In this document: in pieces, positions 48,702 to 59,115 of the stretch
How the letters are laid out: the number at the start of each line of letters is the position of its first letter
Position numbering within the stretch: position 1 is the stretch's first letter
NCBI GenBank assembly: GCA_900323505.1
Contig: OOIN01000021.1
Location: 558,001 to 622,000, forward strand
DNA length: 64,000 nt
Source of the DNA: Ustilago trichophora
Taxonomy: Eukaryota; Basidiomycota; Ustilaginomycetes; Ustilaginales; Ustilaginaceae
Direction of reading: 5' to 3'
Notes under the pieces: model-generated
Database searches by the model: none
Seen by the model: only the letters and a program-made list of their open reading frames with translations
What the model was told of the DNA's origin: nothing
Program-made: the position numbers and the translations under genes

Positions 48702-50433
48702 TTAGATGAGGTTCTGGTGAACTTTTGGCGTTGCCACATCAGCATCGCCATTGAGACCTATGGAGACCATTGATGAGCGATCCTTTATTTTCTTCTTCTG
48801 CTTCTGATGCACATTGGTCTCTTCCCAATCGTCGTCATCGTCGTTGTTGGCACCCCATCCCCAACTACCACCGCTCACCCTCCTCCTATCGCTCTCGTCG
48901 AACAGATCGGACTGGCTTCCCATCAGCATTCCAAACACCCCTGCTGAGCCTGGGGCACCTCCGATCGGTGGGCTTGCATGTGGACTTGCAGCCCTCGGCA
49001 GTGAAGGAAGGCTAAGTGAGCTTCTGCTTGAAGAAACGCTCAGCCTTCCTCCTGCATGTTCGTCATGATCACGAGGCACAGTGGCGAGCAAGTTCGGCGA
49101 CCGTCCACCACCACCACCACCACCACCACCGCCTCTTCGACTTTCCGAAGATCGCCTGGCTCCTCCGGCAGCCGCGAACCACGGCGAAGTCTCAGCGGCA
49201 GCACTTTGATTGTACGACGAATCGAGTGACGCTTCATCCAACTTGATCCTCGGCGAATCACCACTACTACCCGCGTTGTTATTGACACCTAGCAAATCAT
49301 CGATCGTCATTGCATTTCCCAACTTCCTTTCCGCTTCTCTGAGCAGGTCCGAAGCGTTCTCTTTGGCCTGATTGAACTTTTTACTGAGCATACTAGCGAA
49401 TCCTCCTTCTTCCCCCTTGTTGGATAGTGCGCCGAATCCCAGGATCGAAGATGTACGACGTGAGGCCCAAGTGGAACTCGTTTGACGTGGTTCAGTCTTG
49501 GGAGGGGTAGGAGGGGGGTTTTCGTCGTCAGCTTCGATCTTGGTCGGATGTGCGATGCCGTGAGAATCGACGGTGAAGCCGAGGGCTGCGCTGTCCGTGA
49601 CTGCGAGAGAGGCGAGTTCTTGATGGGGATGTATGAAGGGTTTGGATGCCGAATTGGGAGGAGGGTGAGGGTGGGACAGTTGAGTAGGTGCAGGAGAACG
49701 AGGGGAACGCGGGGATAAAGCGGAGACAGATCCTACGTCAGAGCCTTCCTCTTCGAGAACTCCCAATCCTCCCCCCTGTGGACGGAGGAGCATTCCTGCA
49801 TCACCCATCGCCGTCGTCGTTGCCAGCGGAGCCTTCACCGACAGTGGACTATGTTTCTCCACCGGCTCCGGCGGCGGCGGATTGTCTACATTAGCCAGGC
49901 TCTCTAAGAGATTATTGAGCTGCATCTTGAGACCGGAGGGAAGTTTGGAGGAAAAAGTGGACCAGGCTTCACTGGCAGCCTCGGATGTACTGATGCTAGA
50001 GGTTGTGCTGGTGTCTCGGCGATGGTGGTGAATGGATGGGGTGGAATTGGGGTAGGCGAGGGTTTGGGTGGCAAGGCGTTGCCAGGTGATGCGGAGCTGT
50101 TTCAGAGAGGCTTCTTCGGTGGAGAGTTCTTCGCGGAGTTCGAAGCATCGACGTTCTTTCTCGGCAATGAGGCGGAGAAGGTCGGAAGAGGAAGGATCGG
50201 GAAGAGAGGTTAGGCTTGGGGTTCGGCGGGAGGCGTGGCCGTTCTGCCGAGATCACAAGGAGAGGAGAGGGAAGGAGAGGAGAGGACAGGGTGGGTCAGT
50301 CGGGCGAACCAGAGAATTTGCAAAGCAGAGACGGATTGAGGTAAGGGAGGTTGGAAGAGATGGTAGTGATGATATTGCGAAAGGAGGGGACGAGACGTAC
50401 AGCCGAAGAGTCGGCGGTGCTCTTCTCTTTCAT
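48702..50433 (-). CDS. DUF4048-like coiled-coil protein of unknown function
   Basis: Two exons: 50433-50401 (11 codons, MKEKSTADSSA) and 50243-48702, 524 aa (donor GTACGT, acceptor GGCAG). The exon-2 start has a heptad-like SSSDLLRLIAEKERRCFELREELSTEEASLKQLRITWQ segment (about residues 30-75) that I relate, with caution, to the fungal DUF4048 family. Later come FASMLSKKFNQAKENASDLLREAERKLGNAMTIDDLLG (about 240-280, likely helical) and many Ser/Pro/Gly-rich stretches, including a polyGly run from CCA repeats near 49110-49135. The start ATG overlaps the stop of the upstream YAE1-domain ORF (ATGA). A second ATG ten bases upstream would hit a stop just after splicing, so 50433 is chosen. Confidence 0.72.
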
Positions 50434-51737
50434 CTTTGCCCATATCGACCTTGGAAGAGGGGAGAGAGTCCCAACATCTGCCTGACGCCTTGCAAACGCT
50501 GCTTCAGATCGCTCAGAATCTTTTCTCTATTCGCCTTTTCTTCCTCCGTTTCACGCTTTACTGCTTCCTCGCTGGCGTCCTGATGCTCTCGTTCGTGTTC
50601 CATGGCATCATAATCCGGTTCGGCCAACTGTGCCAATGTAACGTGATCCAACTGTCTCGCCAACGCCCTCAGTTCCACTTTTGCTTCTTCCAGCTTTGGA
50701 TTTGCCAGCAGCGGCAAAGCGGATGCGCCCGATGCTCCAGCTGCGGGAGAGGCACGACTGCGACCGGCGACTTTGCGCACAGATGTAGATGTGGTGGTGG
50801 AGGTGGTGGGATGGGTGATGGTGGGGGAGGTAAGGAGGACGAGCAGCGCAGCAATCTGACCGCGGAGCAGGCCAACCTGGCGACCAAGAAGAGCACCTAC
50901 CTCGTTGAACCCCTGATCAAAGCCGCCTTGGAGCGTGCTGAGTTTTCCTGCAGTGATGCCTTCTCTGTAGCCGGTCTGTTGCGTCGAAATAAAGCATGAA
51001 ACAGCATTGCAAAAGTTAGTAAGCGTGTTTGAGAGAGAGAGATTAGAATGGTGGGGACAGATGTGGGGTACAGCAAAAAGGGGGGGGGGGGGGGGGGGGG
51101 GGAAGGAGAAACGTACGTCATTGAACAGAGCTTCAACTTTTGCAGAGTCGCGTTCTGCCATTGTTCTTGTAGGTAGAGAGAAAGAGGCGTCCTCTTCGCT
51201 CATGAGCCAGTCGTCTGCATCGCTATTGCCACCTTGGCTGGCCTGCGAGGGTCTTCTGCGAGGGGTGGTTCCGGTGGCTCTGCTAATGGAGCCGGTCCTT
51301 GTCCTACCGGACGCAGAAGACGTGGAAGGAGCTCTGGCGAGCTGTCCATCATCTGCGGTAGCAGCCGCTTTGACACTGGTCGAGGGCGAAGGAATGTACG
51401 ACAGACTTGTTCGCTTTCCTCTCCGCGGCGTATCCGTTGCCGTACTGCCACTCGATGAAGGGCCACCCGTGACGACAGACTGGGAACCGAGACTCAACGG
51501 CTTGGGTCCACCGGTGAACGAGGTTCGTCGAGCATCGTCGCTGCTGCGAATGGGCGAGGATGTTGAGGAGGAGGAGGTAGAGTCGTTCTGCAAAAGGCTC
51601 AGACGGCGGGGCAAGGTGTGGCGAGAGGGCGTGCCCGAGGAGATGGTGGTGGTGGGCGTGGAGATCGAGGCCCACTCGGATTGATCTGTCTGGGGCGTTT
51701 TGAGGTTTGATGGACCTGCTTGTTGGGATGCGTCCAT
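50430..51737 (-). CDS. YAE1: YAE1-domain protein, Fe-S assembly adaptor family
   Basis: Two exons, 51737-51117 and 50975-50430 (donor GTACGT, acceptor CAACAG), 388 aa spliced from MDASQQAGPSN; an alternative ATG lies at 51764. After a ~200-residue low-complexity Ser/Thr region, the segment TGYREGITAGKLSTLQGGFDQGFNEVGALLGRQVGLLRGQ shows the Yae1 deca-GX3-like pattern. In yeast, Yae1-Lto1 link the cytosolic Fe-S machinery to the ABC protein Rli1. The protein is much longer than yeast Yae1 (141 aa), so an additional role is possible. The intron is 141 nt, in frame and without stops, so intron retention would also be translatable; it contains a 23-C run. The stop overlaps the next gene's ATG. Confidence 0.75.
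   Translation of the reverse strand: MDASQQAGPSNLKTPQTDQSEWASISTPTTTISSGTPSRHTLPRRLSLLQNDSTSSSSTSSPIRSSDDARRTSFTGGPKPLSLGSQSVVTGGPSSSGSTATDTPRRGKRTSLSYIPSPSTSVKAAATADDGQLARAPSTSSASGRTRTGSISRATGTTPRRRPSQASQGGNSDADDWLMSEEDASFSLPTRTMAERDSAKVEALFNDVRFSFPPPPPPPLFAVPHICPHHSNLSLSNTLTNFCNAVSCFISTQQTGYREGITAGKLSTLQGGFDQGFNEVGALLGRQVGLLRGQIAALLVLLTSPTITHPTTSTTTSTSVRKVAGRSRASPAAGASGASALPLLANPKLEEAKVELRALARQLDHVTLAQLAEPDYDAMEHEREHQDASEEAVKRETEEEKANREKILSDLKQRLQGVRQMLGLSPLFQGRYGQR
50976..51116 (-). other. In-frame, stop-free intron of the YAE1-domain gene with a 23-bp homopolymer
   Basis: 141-nt intron (47 codons) with donor GTACGT and acceptor CAACAG. It includes a run of 23 Cs on the coding strand (51080-51102). 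If retained, the protein gains 47 residues including a Pro run. Confidence 0.65.
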
Positions 51738-52176
51738 GTTGACAAAGTTCCGGTATGGGGACAAGGTCGCCAGCCAGCTAGCGAGGTGTGTATGGTTGAT
51801 TGGTGGTAATGGCTGATGCTACCGCCGGCGGTGCGAGTCGAGGCTTGGGTGGGTGGATGATAGACAAGAGAGGAGAGGAGGATGAAAGTGAATGTGGAAG
51901 GGTTGAATCGAATGTCTTCGGACCAATTTTGGCCAAACCTTCCAAAGTGTCCAGTCGGGGCTGGTCTAACATCAAATCGAAAAAAGAGAGATGCGGCCGA
52001 GAGAATATTTTGTGTGTGCGCGGTGAGCTTCGGAAGCGAAACAGTCTGAGAGTCGAAATATCGCAGAATTGGAAGGTCTGCTGCTCCGCGATATCGGCCG
52101 CAACTTTGCTGGATTCCCGCCATCTTTGCTTGGTCGTTGTTTGATCTCCACCATCACATTTCATACATCAATCACC
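51738..52176. other. Divergent promoter, YAE1-domain gene and ATP19
   Basis: 440 bp without a supported gene. Confidence 0.55.
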
Positions 52177-52615
52177 ATGTCGTACACAATTGCTGGTAAG
52201 TGAATTCATTCGCAATACATGCTATACCCTCGATGCACCGGTTCCATTCCATTACGCCACGTTCACCACCACCACCAGCAGCAGTAGCAGCACGAGTACG
52301 AGGAGGAAGAATGCAACACCGCACCAAGACAATAGACACTGGACGATAGGATCGCATACTCACTAACGAACCTTCTCCATCTCCTCGATGATGCGACTCG
52401 ATCGACTGGCGTGACACTCACCTTGGACTGGAATGCGCAGGCCGCAAGATCCTCAACGAGCACATTGCTCTCGCCGTTCTCGGCACCTACGGTGTTATCG
52501 CCGCTAGCCAGATGGGTGGTTCCAAGGATGCCAAGGCTCCCGCTGGTTCCCCCGATTCCAAGGCCAACGATCCTCCCATCAACGCTTCGAGCTCGTAAGT
52601 CTTCTCCCCCCCGAA

Positions 52616-52653
<38 letters not shown>

Positions 52654-52776
52654 CGATGCAAATGCTGACGGACTCGCTCGTATCTGTAAAAACAACGCCG
52701 AAATCGCAGCGACGAGGAGGCCTTCATCAAGCAGTTCCTCGCCGAGGCTGAGGGCAAAGGTGACCGTCTCGTCTAA
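52177..52776 (+). CDS. ATP19: Mitochondrial ATP synthase subunit K
   Basis: Three exons: 52177-52195, 52441-52594, 52710-52776 (GTAAGT donors, CAG acceptors), 79 aa. The protein starts MSYTIAGRKILNEHIALAVLGTYGVIAAS, a single hydrophobic segment as in fungal Atp19, and ends with DEEAFIKQFLAEAEGKGDRLV, matching the family's DEE-x-FI pattern. The subunit is a small accessory part of the dimerising F1Fo enzyme in the inner membrane. Exon 1 has only 19 bases, so it was found by splicing, not by ORF length. The second intron carries a (CT)n tract at 52618-52649. Confidence 0.9.
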
Positions 52777-53262
52777 ACTACAGAGCACATACATAGACAT
52801 TCAAAACTTGTTTCTTTGCTCTCCACTCTGCATAGCTCGAGAATACACAACCTCCTCCCCTTTCGAACTCGCCTAAGCGTATACAGAACGCAAAGAAAAA
52901 AAAAAAAAGGCTACAAGGTTGTGGTTTGATGCTACCAATTCTGCTTGCTTTCGACTGTGACTTGTCCAACCTTCACTGCTTTTTTTCAGTCTCGATGTTT
53001 CGCTCAATTTATCAGCTTTTGGCTCAACCCCCGACACAACTCATGCCCCTATCATCCTTCATTCAGCACAAACCGAAGAATCTTGAATGCATCACCCAAC
53101 TTCACAATCATCTCATCTCTCCCAAGTCACACTTGTTGCGATGAACAAATTCAACGTTGCATTCACATTCATCTCCTCCCCGATACAAGAACAAAAATGG
53201 AATCGACACGATTAGAGCTAGAGCGTAGTACATTCCAAAGACATTGATAGAGGCAAAAGGGC
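52777..53262. other. Convergent intergenic region, ATP19 and NADH dehydrogenase
   Basis: About 490 bp between converging genes, mostly 3'-UTR-like. It has a ~12-A run at 52895-52908. No gene seen. Confidence 0.55.
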
Positions 53263-55353
53263 TCAGATCCTAGAAAGATCCCTACCCCAAATACCTCTCT
53301 TGATATAATCACCCAGCAACAACGCCCTAGTCCTCATACTGACGCTTTCACTCAGATAGAAGCTCCTCCAAGCGTACATTGCGATCAGTCCTCCTGCGAA
53401 GCTTCCACCCGGAATGGGCAGATCGAAAGCGGCCGCATTTCCAATGTATGCCAACGAACCAAAGTCCCTATACTTGAACGGCTTGTAGACCTCTTCGTCG
53501 ACATCTAGCACCTCTTCGGCCGTATGGGGATGCATATCGCCACCGTTGTCTCTGCGTTTGGCGAGCTTGTTGAGCTTCTTTCCGAGATAGTGACCCTGTT
53601 GGGCGGCGACTTGGGCAGTGGCGGGGAGGGCGGTCATCTTGTTGCCGGTTTCGATGAGAACGTTGGCGATCTCGTTGAGGTTGAGTTGTCCGTCTTTGTC
53701 GGTATCGTACTGGTCGAAGATCTCGCGAAGTTTGATAAAGTGTTTAGAGGCGATGGGGAATTTGTGCCGAATGGCTTTGGCAAAAGTTTCAAATTCAGGA
53801 TACGAAAGTCGTCCATCCTTGTCCTTATCGTAACGCTCTACAAAGTCGTAGAGATAATCGATAAGACGTGTGTCAATGGTGGACGCATCACCGAGAGCAT
53901 ACATCGTTCCTAAGGGGGCACCTTTGACGCGCAGATGCGAATCGATCTGAAGCGCCTTGAGATGGGATTGGTTAGGAAGCAATTCGGTCACTCGCTTGGT
54001 AAAAGGAGACATGGCGATACCAGTAGACCAAAGCGTGAATCCAGAAGGCACCTCCATCTCGCTAACCTTGCCCGTCTTGGGATCTTTGACAGTATACACG
54101 ACTCGATCGGGTTCCACCCGTTTGACGCGTGCATTGACAATGACGTCGACGGCGTCTCTGGCGAACTTGGCCTCTGCATATTCGGAGATCTTTTCCGAGT
54201 AGGTGTTGAGGATATGTTCTCGACTCTGGATGAGATGCACCTGTGCCTGGGCACGGAGGACTTTGGGAAAGTAGTCGAATACGTCTTCGTTGATCATGTC
54301 CGAGATCTCTGCTGCGGTTTCGACTCCGGTAGGACCACCGCCGCAGACGACAAAGCTGAGCAATCGCTTGCGTTCCTCCTCCGAGGTGGTGGGGAGCGAG
54401 GCGATTTCGAGGTTGTCGAGAATGTGCGAGCGAATCTTGCGAGAATCGGAAATGGTTTTGAGATGGAAACAGTTTTCGAGTCCAGGAACGCCGTGGGTGT
54501 TGGTTACGGAGCCAACGGCGACGATGAGACGGTCGTAGGGTACGTAGATGGATTTTCCGACGGTTTCCTTGCGTTCGTTGGCGGTGGATCCACCTCCGCA
54601 GAGAGCTTCGCCGTCCCAGTCGTCACCGCTGATGACGTTGACTTCGAGCAGACGTTGGGTACCGCCTTGGTAGACGGGCTTGTCGTCGCCCATGACGACG
54701 TCGGTTGCAAACCCTTGGATGTAGTGTCCGTGTACGCGGGCGAGGAGCTTTCGCAGAGGCTCGATGAGGGATCGCGGTTCCACGGTACCGACGGCAGCCG
54801 AGGGCAACAAGGGGTTGAAGAGGTAGTAGTTGTTGGGAGAGATCAAGGTGACATTGTACTTTTCAGGATCGAGCGTCTTGAGCAAGCCTACAGCAGCCCA
54901 ACCACCACCGACGATGACGAGCCTCTCTTTGCCAGCGAGGTCCCTGCTCACTTGATCCTGCTCGTCCTCTGCATATGACGACAGGATGGGGAGATTCTTG
55001 GGACCGCCCTTCTTGGGTTCGAGCGCAAGTGGATGGAGAGGTACCTTGTCGACGTGGGCTTCTCGATAGGTGAGTGCATCGTGAGCGAGGATGATGGCGG
55101 TGGTTGCGGTGAGACCAAAGACGATGGAACCGACGGTGTAGCCAGTGAAACGGAGGGTCTTGCGAAGAATTCCGCTCTTCTTTGCGACTGCATTCTGGGC
55201 TTCGTTGAGAGGCGTGGATGCGCTAGAGGCTCGAGAGGAGGAGGAGAGGGAGCGAGCGCCTGTCCGAAGCGGTGCCGAGAGACGAAGAGGTGCAGGAAGT
55301 GCACGTGCACGTGCTGCTCGAAGGGTGAGCATCGACTTGGTGCTTGCGACCAT
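53263..55353 (-). CDS. NDE1: External alternative NADH dehydrogenase with EF-hands (NDE-type)
   Basis: Intronless, 696 aa from the ATG at 55353 (MVASTKSMLTLRAARARALPAPLR), whose Arg/Ser-rich start reads as a mitochondrial presequence followed by a hydrophobic span (VGSIVFGLTATTAIILA). An upstream ATG at 55548 would add 65 non-targeting residues and is less likely. Two dinucleotide folds are seen: VIVGGGWAAVGLLKTL (FAD) near residue 145 and VVCGGGPTGVETAAEI (NADH) near 335. Two EF-hands sit in the insert typical of calcium-dependent fungal external enzymes (DKDKDGRLSYPEF, DTDKDGQLNLNEI). The enzyme oxidises cytosolic NADH and passes electrons to ubiquinone without pumping protons. Divergent to RER1. 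Confidence 0.93.
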   Translation of the reverse strand: MVASTKSMLTLRAARARALPAPLRLSAPLRTGARSLSSSSRASSASTPLNEAQNAVAKKSGILRKTLRFTGYTVGSIVFGLTATTAIILAHDALTYREAHVDKVPLHPLALEPKKGGPKNLPILSSYAEDEQDQVSRDLAGKERLVIVGGGWAAVGLLKTLDPEKYNVTLISPNNYYLFNPLLPSAAVGTVEPRSLIEPLRKLLARVHGHYIQGFATDVVMGDDKPVYQGGTQRLLEVNVISGDDWDGEALCGGGSTANERKETVGKSIYVPYDRLIVAVGSVTNTHGVPGLENCFHLKTISDSRKIRSHILDNLEIASLPTTSEEERKRLLSFVVCGGGPTGVETAAEISDMINEDVFDYFPKVLRAQAQVHLIQSREHILNTYSEKISEYAEAKFARDAVDVIVNARVKRVEPDRVVYTVKDPKTGKVSEMEVPSGFTLWSTGIAMSPFTKRVTELLPNQSHLKALQIDSHLRVKGAPLGTMYALGDASTIDTRLIDYLYDFVERYDKDKDGRLSYPEFETFAKAIRHKFPIASKHFIKLREIFDQYDTDKDGQLNLNEIANVLIETGNKMTALPATAQVAAQQGHYLGKKLNKLAKRRDNGGDMHPHTAEEVLDVDEEVYKPFKYRDFGSLAYIGNAAAFDLPIPGGSFAGGLIAMYAWRSFYLSESVSMRTRALLLGDYIKRGIWGRDLSRI

Positions 55354-56123
55354 CTTATCGAGTGTGGGAGTGAATGGGATGAGGTTGGATGGAAGGAAAG
55401 GAGAAGAGCAAGCAAACAAGGATGATATCGAAACAAGGGGGGTTCGTTTTGCGCAGGAAGAAATCCCAAGCTCTGCAAACTCGGAAGATGATCCGACGGC
55501 ACAAGGAAACCTACACAAAGCGCATATCGGCACATGCAACCTGTACACATGTCACACAGTCACCGCTTTCGACTTAAGTTGCATACTGTACTGTACTCTC
55601 TGTACTTTACGGTTTCTGATTGACATCTTTGCTCGTATAGGATGTTTGTGCTGACGTTTCAATAGATGTGTGCCTTTGTTGCTGCCAGATGACGCACATT
55701 TTTGTTACACACACAGTGTTGCGCTCGGGCCGTGTGATTTCTAGAATTCGGAAATGCAGGGCCGATAAACCAACTCCTTTTTTAGAAGTGTTGTAGTTGA
55801 CGACATAACATTTGAAGAACTAACAGCAAAAATCACGGCCGATTGATTTGGTAGATTTTGAAAAAGATGATTTTGGGAACGCGTGGAAGGCTGAGCAATT
55901 TTTGGAAAGAGGCGGTGTCGCGCGTTGTGACTTTCAAGAAGAAGAAAGGTGAAAGGTGCTCGGCATTCGGCCTTGACTCTCTGTTTGTTGCTTTGGGTGC
56001 GTCTGTGCTCGGCTTGAGATGCAACACACACATATCCCAGAACCCAAAACCCCAAAACCCTTTTCCCCTCGTTGACACCATCATCCATCTGTCTCCTTTC
56101 CCATTTCCAATCTCCTGCCAAAC
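55354..56123. other. Divergent promoter, NADH dehydrogenase and RER1
   Basis: 770 bp. It includes overlapping TACTGTA heptamers at 55584-55595 and no supported gene. Confidence 0.6.
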
Positions 56124-56893
56124 ATGATGCGAGCGGACAACGACGATGGGCTAGGCTCTTCAGCCCCACCTCAGATCGAGCAGTTTATTGCGCATACCAA
56201 CAAACTTCAACAACGCTACCAGTCCTTCCTCGATAGCACCACTCCATACCCTCTACACCGATGGTTCACCACCGCTGGTCTCCTCTTCATCTTTATGCTT
56301 CGAATCATCCTCAGTCAAGGATGGTACATCGTATGCTATGCTCTGTTCATCTACCTGCTCAATCTGTTCTTGGCCTTTTTAACGCCCAAGTTCGACCCCA
56401 GCTACGAGGCCGATCTGGCGGAACAGGACGTCGAAGAGGGTGAACCAGGTTTGCCCACTTCTGCCAGTGGTAGCGCCAAGAATGCAGCAGGTGGAGGCTT
56501 GATGAGCGGCGTCTTTGGTAGCAGCTTGAACGGGCAGAGTACCGATGACGAGTTTAGACCGTTTATCCGAAGATTGCCAGAATTCAAGTTTTGGCTTAGC
56601 GCAACCCAGGCTACCGTCATCTCGCTCTTCTGTACCTTGAGCAGCGCTTTCGATGTACCCGTATTCTGGCCCATTCTCTTGATGTACTTCTGCATCTTGT
56701 TCACCATCACTATGCGCAGGCAGATCAAGTAAGTCCAACCCCCTCCGGCAACAACAACAAAAAACCCGGAAGATAAAGAGACTCAATTGCTGACATACAT
56801 CCGCTTTGCTTTTTGGCGCTAAATAGGCACATGATCAGACACAAGTACGTCCCCTTCGATCTCGGTAGGAAGACCGTCTACGGCCGCAAGTAG
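56124..56893 (+). CDS. RER1: Golgi-ER retrieval receptor Rer1
   Basis: Two exons, 56124-56728 and 56827-56893 (donor GTAAGT, acceptor AATAG), 223 aa. It has the RER1 core: QQRYQSFLDSTTPYPLHRWFTTAGLLF, FLTPKFDPSYEADL, and the four hydrophobic segments, ending with HKYVPFDLGRKTVYGRK. Rer1 returns unassembled membrane proteins from Golgi to ER by COPI vesicles. Odd feature: a Gly/Ser-rich loop (about residues 105-140, ASGSAKNAAGGG) between TM2 and the FRPFIRRLPEFKFW segment, longer than in yeast (188 aa). Confidence 0.96.
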
Positions 56894-57045
56894 ACCTCTC
56901 TACAAGCACAATGTACTCCTTCTCTCACAAACCCCGCCCTGAGCTGTGCTCAGCGTGCACACACACACACACACACCTCCTAGGACACACACACCTTCCT
57001 ACCCAAATGTAAATACACGAAACGGTAACCCATTGCATATTACTA

Positions 57046-59115
57046 TCACCTATTCCGTGTTCCCGATGCAGCGTTGGACGAGCAAGCTTCTTCTGGCAGA
57101 GGTTGTAGCTTGTCCAGCAGTTCAAGCAGTCTTTGTCTGCCGCTCCACTCTCTCCCACCATTGCGTTCTTCTTGCCACTCGTCGAGCAGGTCTAGATCTA
57201 CACAGCGCGCACCTAGCTCAAAGATACGTTGACAAGAGCCTGGACCGGTGCCTGCTTTGCTTGCCATTGCGGATTGCATCTTGTTGTGGTGGTAGTCGTT
57301 TCTATCTTGCCTCTTTTCCTCGTCCACCTTTTCCAGTTCACATGCTTTGGCATGCGCAGAAGGCGAGAGCGTCGGCGACGCAGGAGGTGAGAGGAAGCGC
57401 GTACCTTTCAACTGAGGCGGCAAGAACTCCTGATGCACTGGATGCGCAAACCTTGGCTCATACCTGTACTCCTTGCCATACCCTATGTCCTTCATCAACT
57501 TGGTCGGTGCGTTTCGGATATGCAGTGGCACCGGGTGATTGTACCCACCTTCCACCAGCGCTTTTGCCTTTTTCCAAGCCCTATACGAGCGAGTGCTTTT
57601 GGGCGATTCTGCCAGGAACACGACGCACTGGGCCAGATTCTCTCCACACTCGGGCAACCCTACCACCTGACAAGCCTGATACGTCGCTGTAGCCATCTGA
57701 ATCGCCTCGAGCGAATCCACATCTTCCGAAGCAGCCACGATCAGTCGTCGTGCGATGAACAGAGGGTCATCTCCGGAGCATACCATCCTCGCTAGCCAGT
57801 ACAGTGCTGCGTCCGGGTCGGATCCGCGAATGGATTTGTGGAGCGCGGAGATGGTGTCGTAGTGCATGTCTCCGGTGCGGTCGTATTGAAGGGCGGTGCG
57901 TTTGAGCGCGGTTTTGAGACGGGTGAGGTTGTCGGAGGAGGATACGGTGGGATCGGTGGTGGAGAGGGCCAGTTCGAGTGCGCCGAGGGCGGTGCGGGCA
58001 TCGCCATCGGCCATGTTGGCGATCCAACGAATGAGGTCTTGGTCAATGTGACTTGCGATGGAGCTGTCTTCGGACATTTCTTGCTCTTCTCGTTGGACGC
58101 AGGTGAGAGCGTTGCGAAGAACTTGACAGCATTCGTCGACGCTCAGTTTGGTGAGCACAAAGACGCGCATGCGAGAGATGAGCGCACTTTGTAGCCGGAA
58201 AGATGGATTCTCGGTTGTAGCTGCTACCAGCACAATCTGACCCTTTTCGACGGCAGGGAGGAAGACATCCTGCTGTGCTCGGGTGAACCGTTGAATCTCG
58301 TCGATGAAGAGCAAGGTTCGCTGACCTGTGAGCTGCAAACGATGCAAGGCTTCGTCCATGATCTTTTTGACATCGGCAGTACCCGAGTTGGTGGCCGAAA
58401 TCTCGACGAAGCGATGTGGTGGTGGGCCTGGTGATGATGATGATGATGATGATGATGAAGAAGAAGAAGAAGAAGAGGACACAGTGGATGAAGCAGATTT
58501 GGCCAGAAGGCGAGCGAGGGTGGTCTTGCCGGTTCCTGGTGGACCCCAAAGGATCATGGATGGGATTTTGCCTTGACGAAGAAGCATCTTGAGGGGACCG
58601 TTGACGACGTCGCTTTGGCCGACGTATTCTTGGAGCGATTGAGGACGCATGCGCTCGGCGAAAGGTTTGGCTGCATCGATGCGGCTTCGTGAGGTGGATG
58701 GAACGGGTTGATGTGAGATGGTGCTGCCATTGCCATTGCTTCCGCTTCCTTGAATACCGTTGAGGACACTGCGAGAGGTTGGGGACTGCACTACAGATGT
58801 ACTCGCCTCCGTCTTGTACTTCTTGCTACTGGCGATACTTGGTGCATCTGAAGTATTGGCGGTGTCGTGTACAGCTTCCATGGAGGGACCGGGCTGTCGT
58901 TTCAGCCCGCGCGGCGATGCATATGGTCCACCATTATTCTCAGCCGCTCGATTCGAGAAGATGCCGTTCCATTGGTCAGCCTTGACGTGCTTGTCGTTGG
59001 TACTCGAAGGCTGTTCGTCGGAAAGGCATCGGTCGAGGTGTGGATTGAGCTGCGTGAGCGGAAGCTTGAGCTGACAGCTGGGACATTCGACGAGCTGAGA
59101 CGATGATGCGCTCAT
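57046..59115 (-). CDS. MGS1: MGS1/WRNIP1 AAA+ ATPase with N-terminal UBZ zinc finger
   Basis: Intronless, 689 aa from the ATG at 59115 (MSASSSQLVECPSCQLKL); an in-frame upstream ATG at 59274 is less likely. Residues 9-30 form a UBZ4 ubiquitin-binding zinc finger (ECPSCQLKLPLTQLNPHLDRC). The AAA+ module starts near 165, with MILWGPPGTGKTTLARLLA (Walker A), LLFIDEIQRF (Walker B), VAATTENPSFRL (sensor 1), and the C-terminal MgsA domain with ESPKSTRSYRAWKKA. Mgs1 acts in DNA damage tolerance, recognising ubiquitinated PCNA and helping polymerase delta. Odd point: a Ser run of ~16 residues, from a GAT/GAA trinucleotide tract (58432-58472), lies between Walker A and RFVEISA. Confidence 0.95.
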   Translation of the reverse strand: MSASSSQLVECPSCQLKLPLTQLNPHLDRCLSDEQPSSTNDKHVKADQWNGIFSNRAAENNGGPYASPRGLKRQPGPSMEAVHDTANTSDAPSIASSKKYKTEASTSVVQSPTSRSVLNGIQGSGSNGNGSTISHQPVPSTSRSRIDAAKPFAERMRPQSLQEYVGQSDVVNGPLKMLLRQGKIPSMILWGPPGTGKTTLARLLAKSASSTVSSSSSSSSSSSSSSSSPGPPPHRFVEISATNSGTADVKKIMDEALHRLQLTGQRTLLFIDEIQRFTRAQQDVFLPAVEKGQIVLVAATTENPSFRLQSALISRMRVFVLTKLSVDECCQVLRNALTCVQREEQEMSEDSSIASHIDQDLIRWIANMADGDARTALGALELALSTTDPTVSSSDNLTRLKTALKRTALQYDRTGDMHYDTISALHKSIRGSDPDAALYWLARMVCSGDDPLFIARRLIVAASEDVDSLEAIQMATATYQACQVVGLPECGENLAQCVVFLAESPKSTRSYRAWKKAKALVEGGYNHPVPLHIRNAPTKLMKDIGYGKEYRYEPRFAHPVHQEFLPPQLKGTRFLSPPASPTLSPSAHAKACELEKVDEEKRQDRNDYHHNKMQSAMASKAGTGPGSCQRIFELGARCVDLDLLDEWQEERNGGREWSGRQRLLELLDKLQPLPEEACSSNAASGTRNR

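Noticed and set aside
53935..54978. 347-aa plus-strand frame antisense to the NADH dehydrogenase
   Set aside because: It is the shadow of a clearly functional enzyme with two Rossmann folds and EF-hands.
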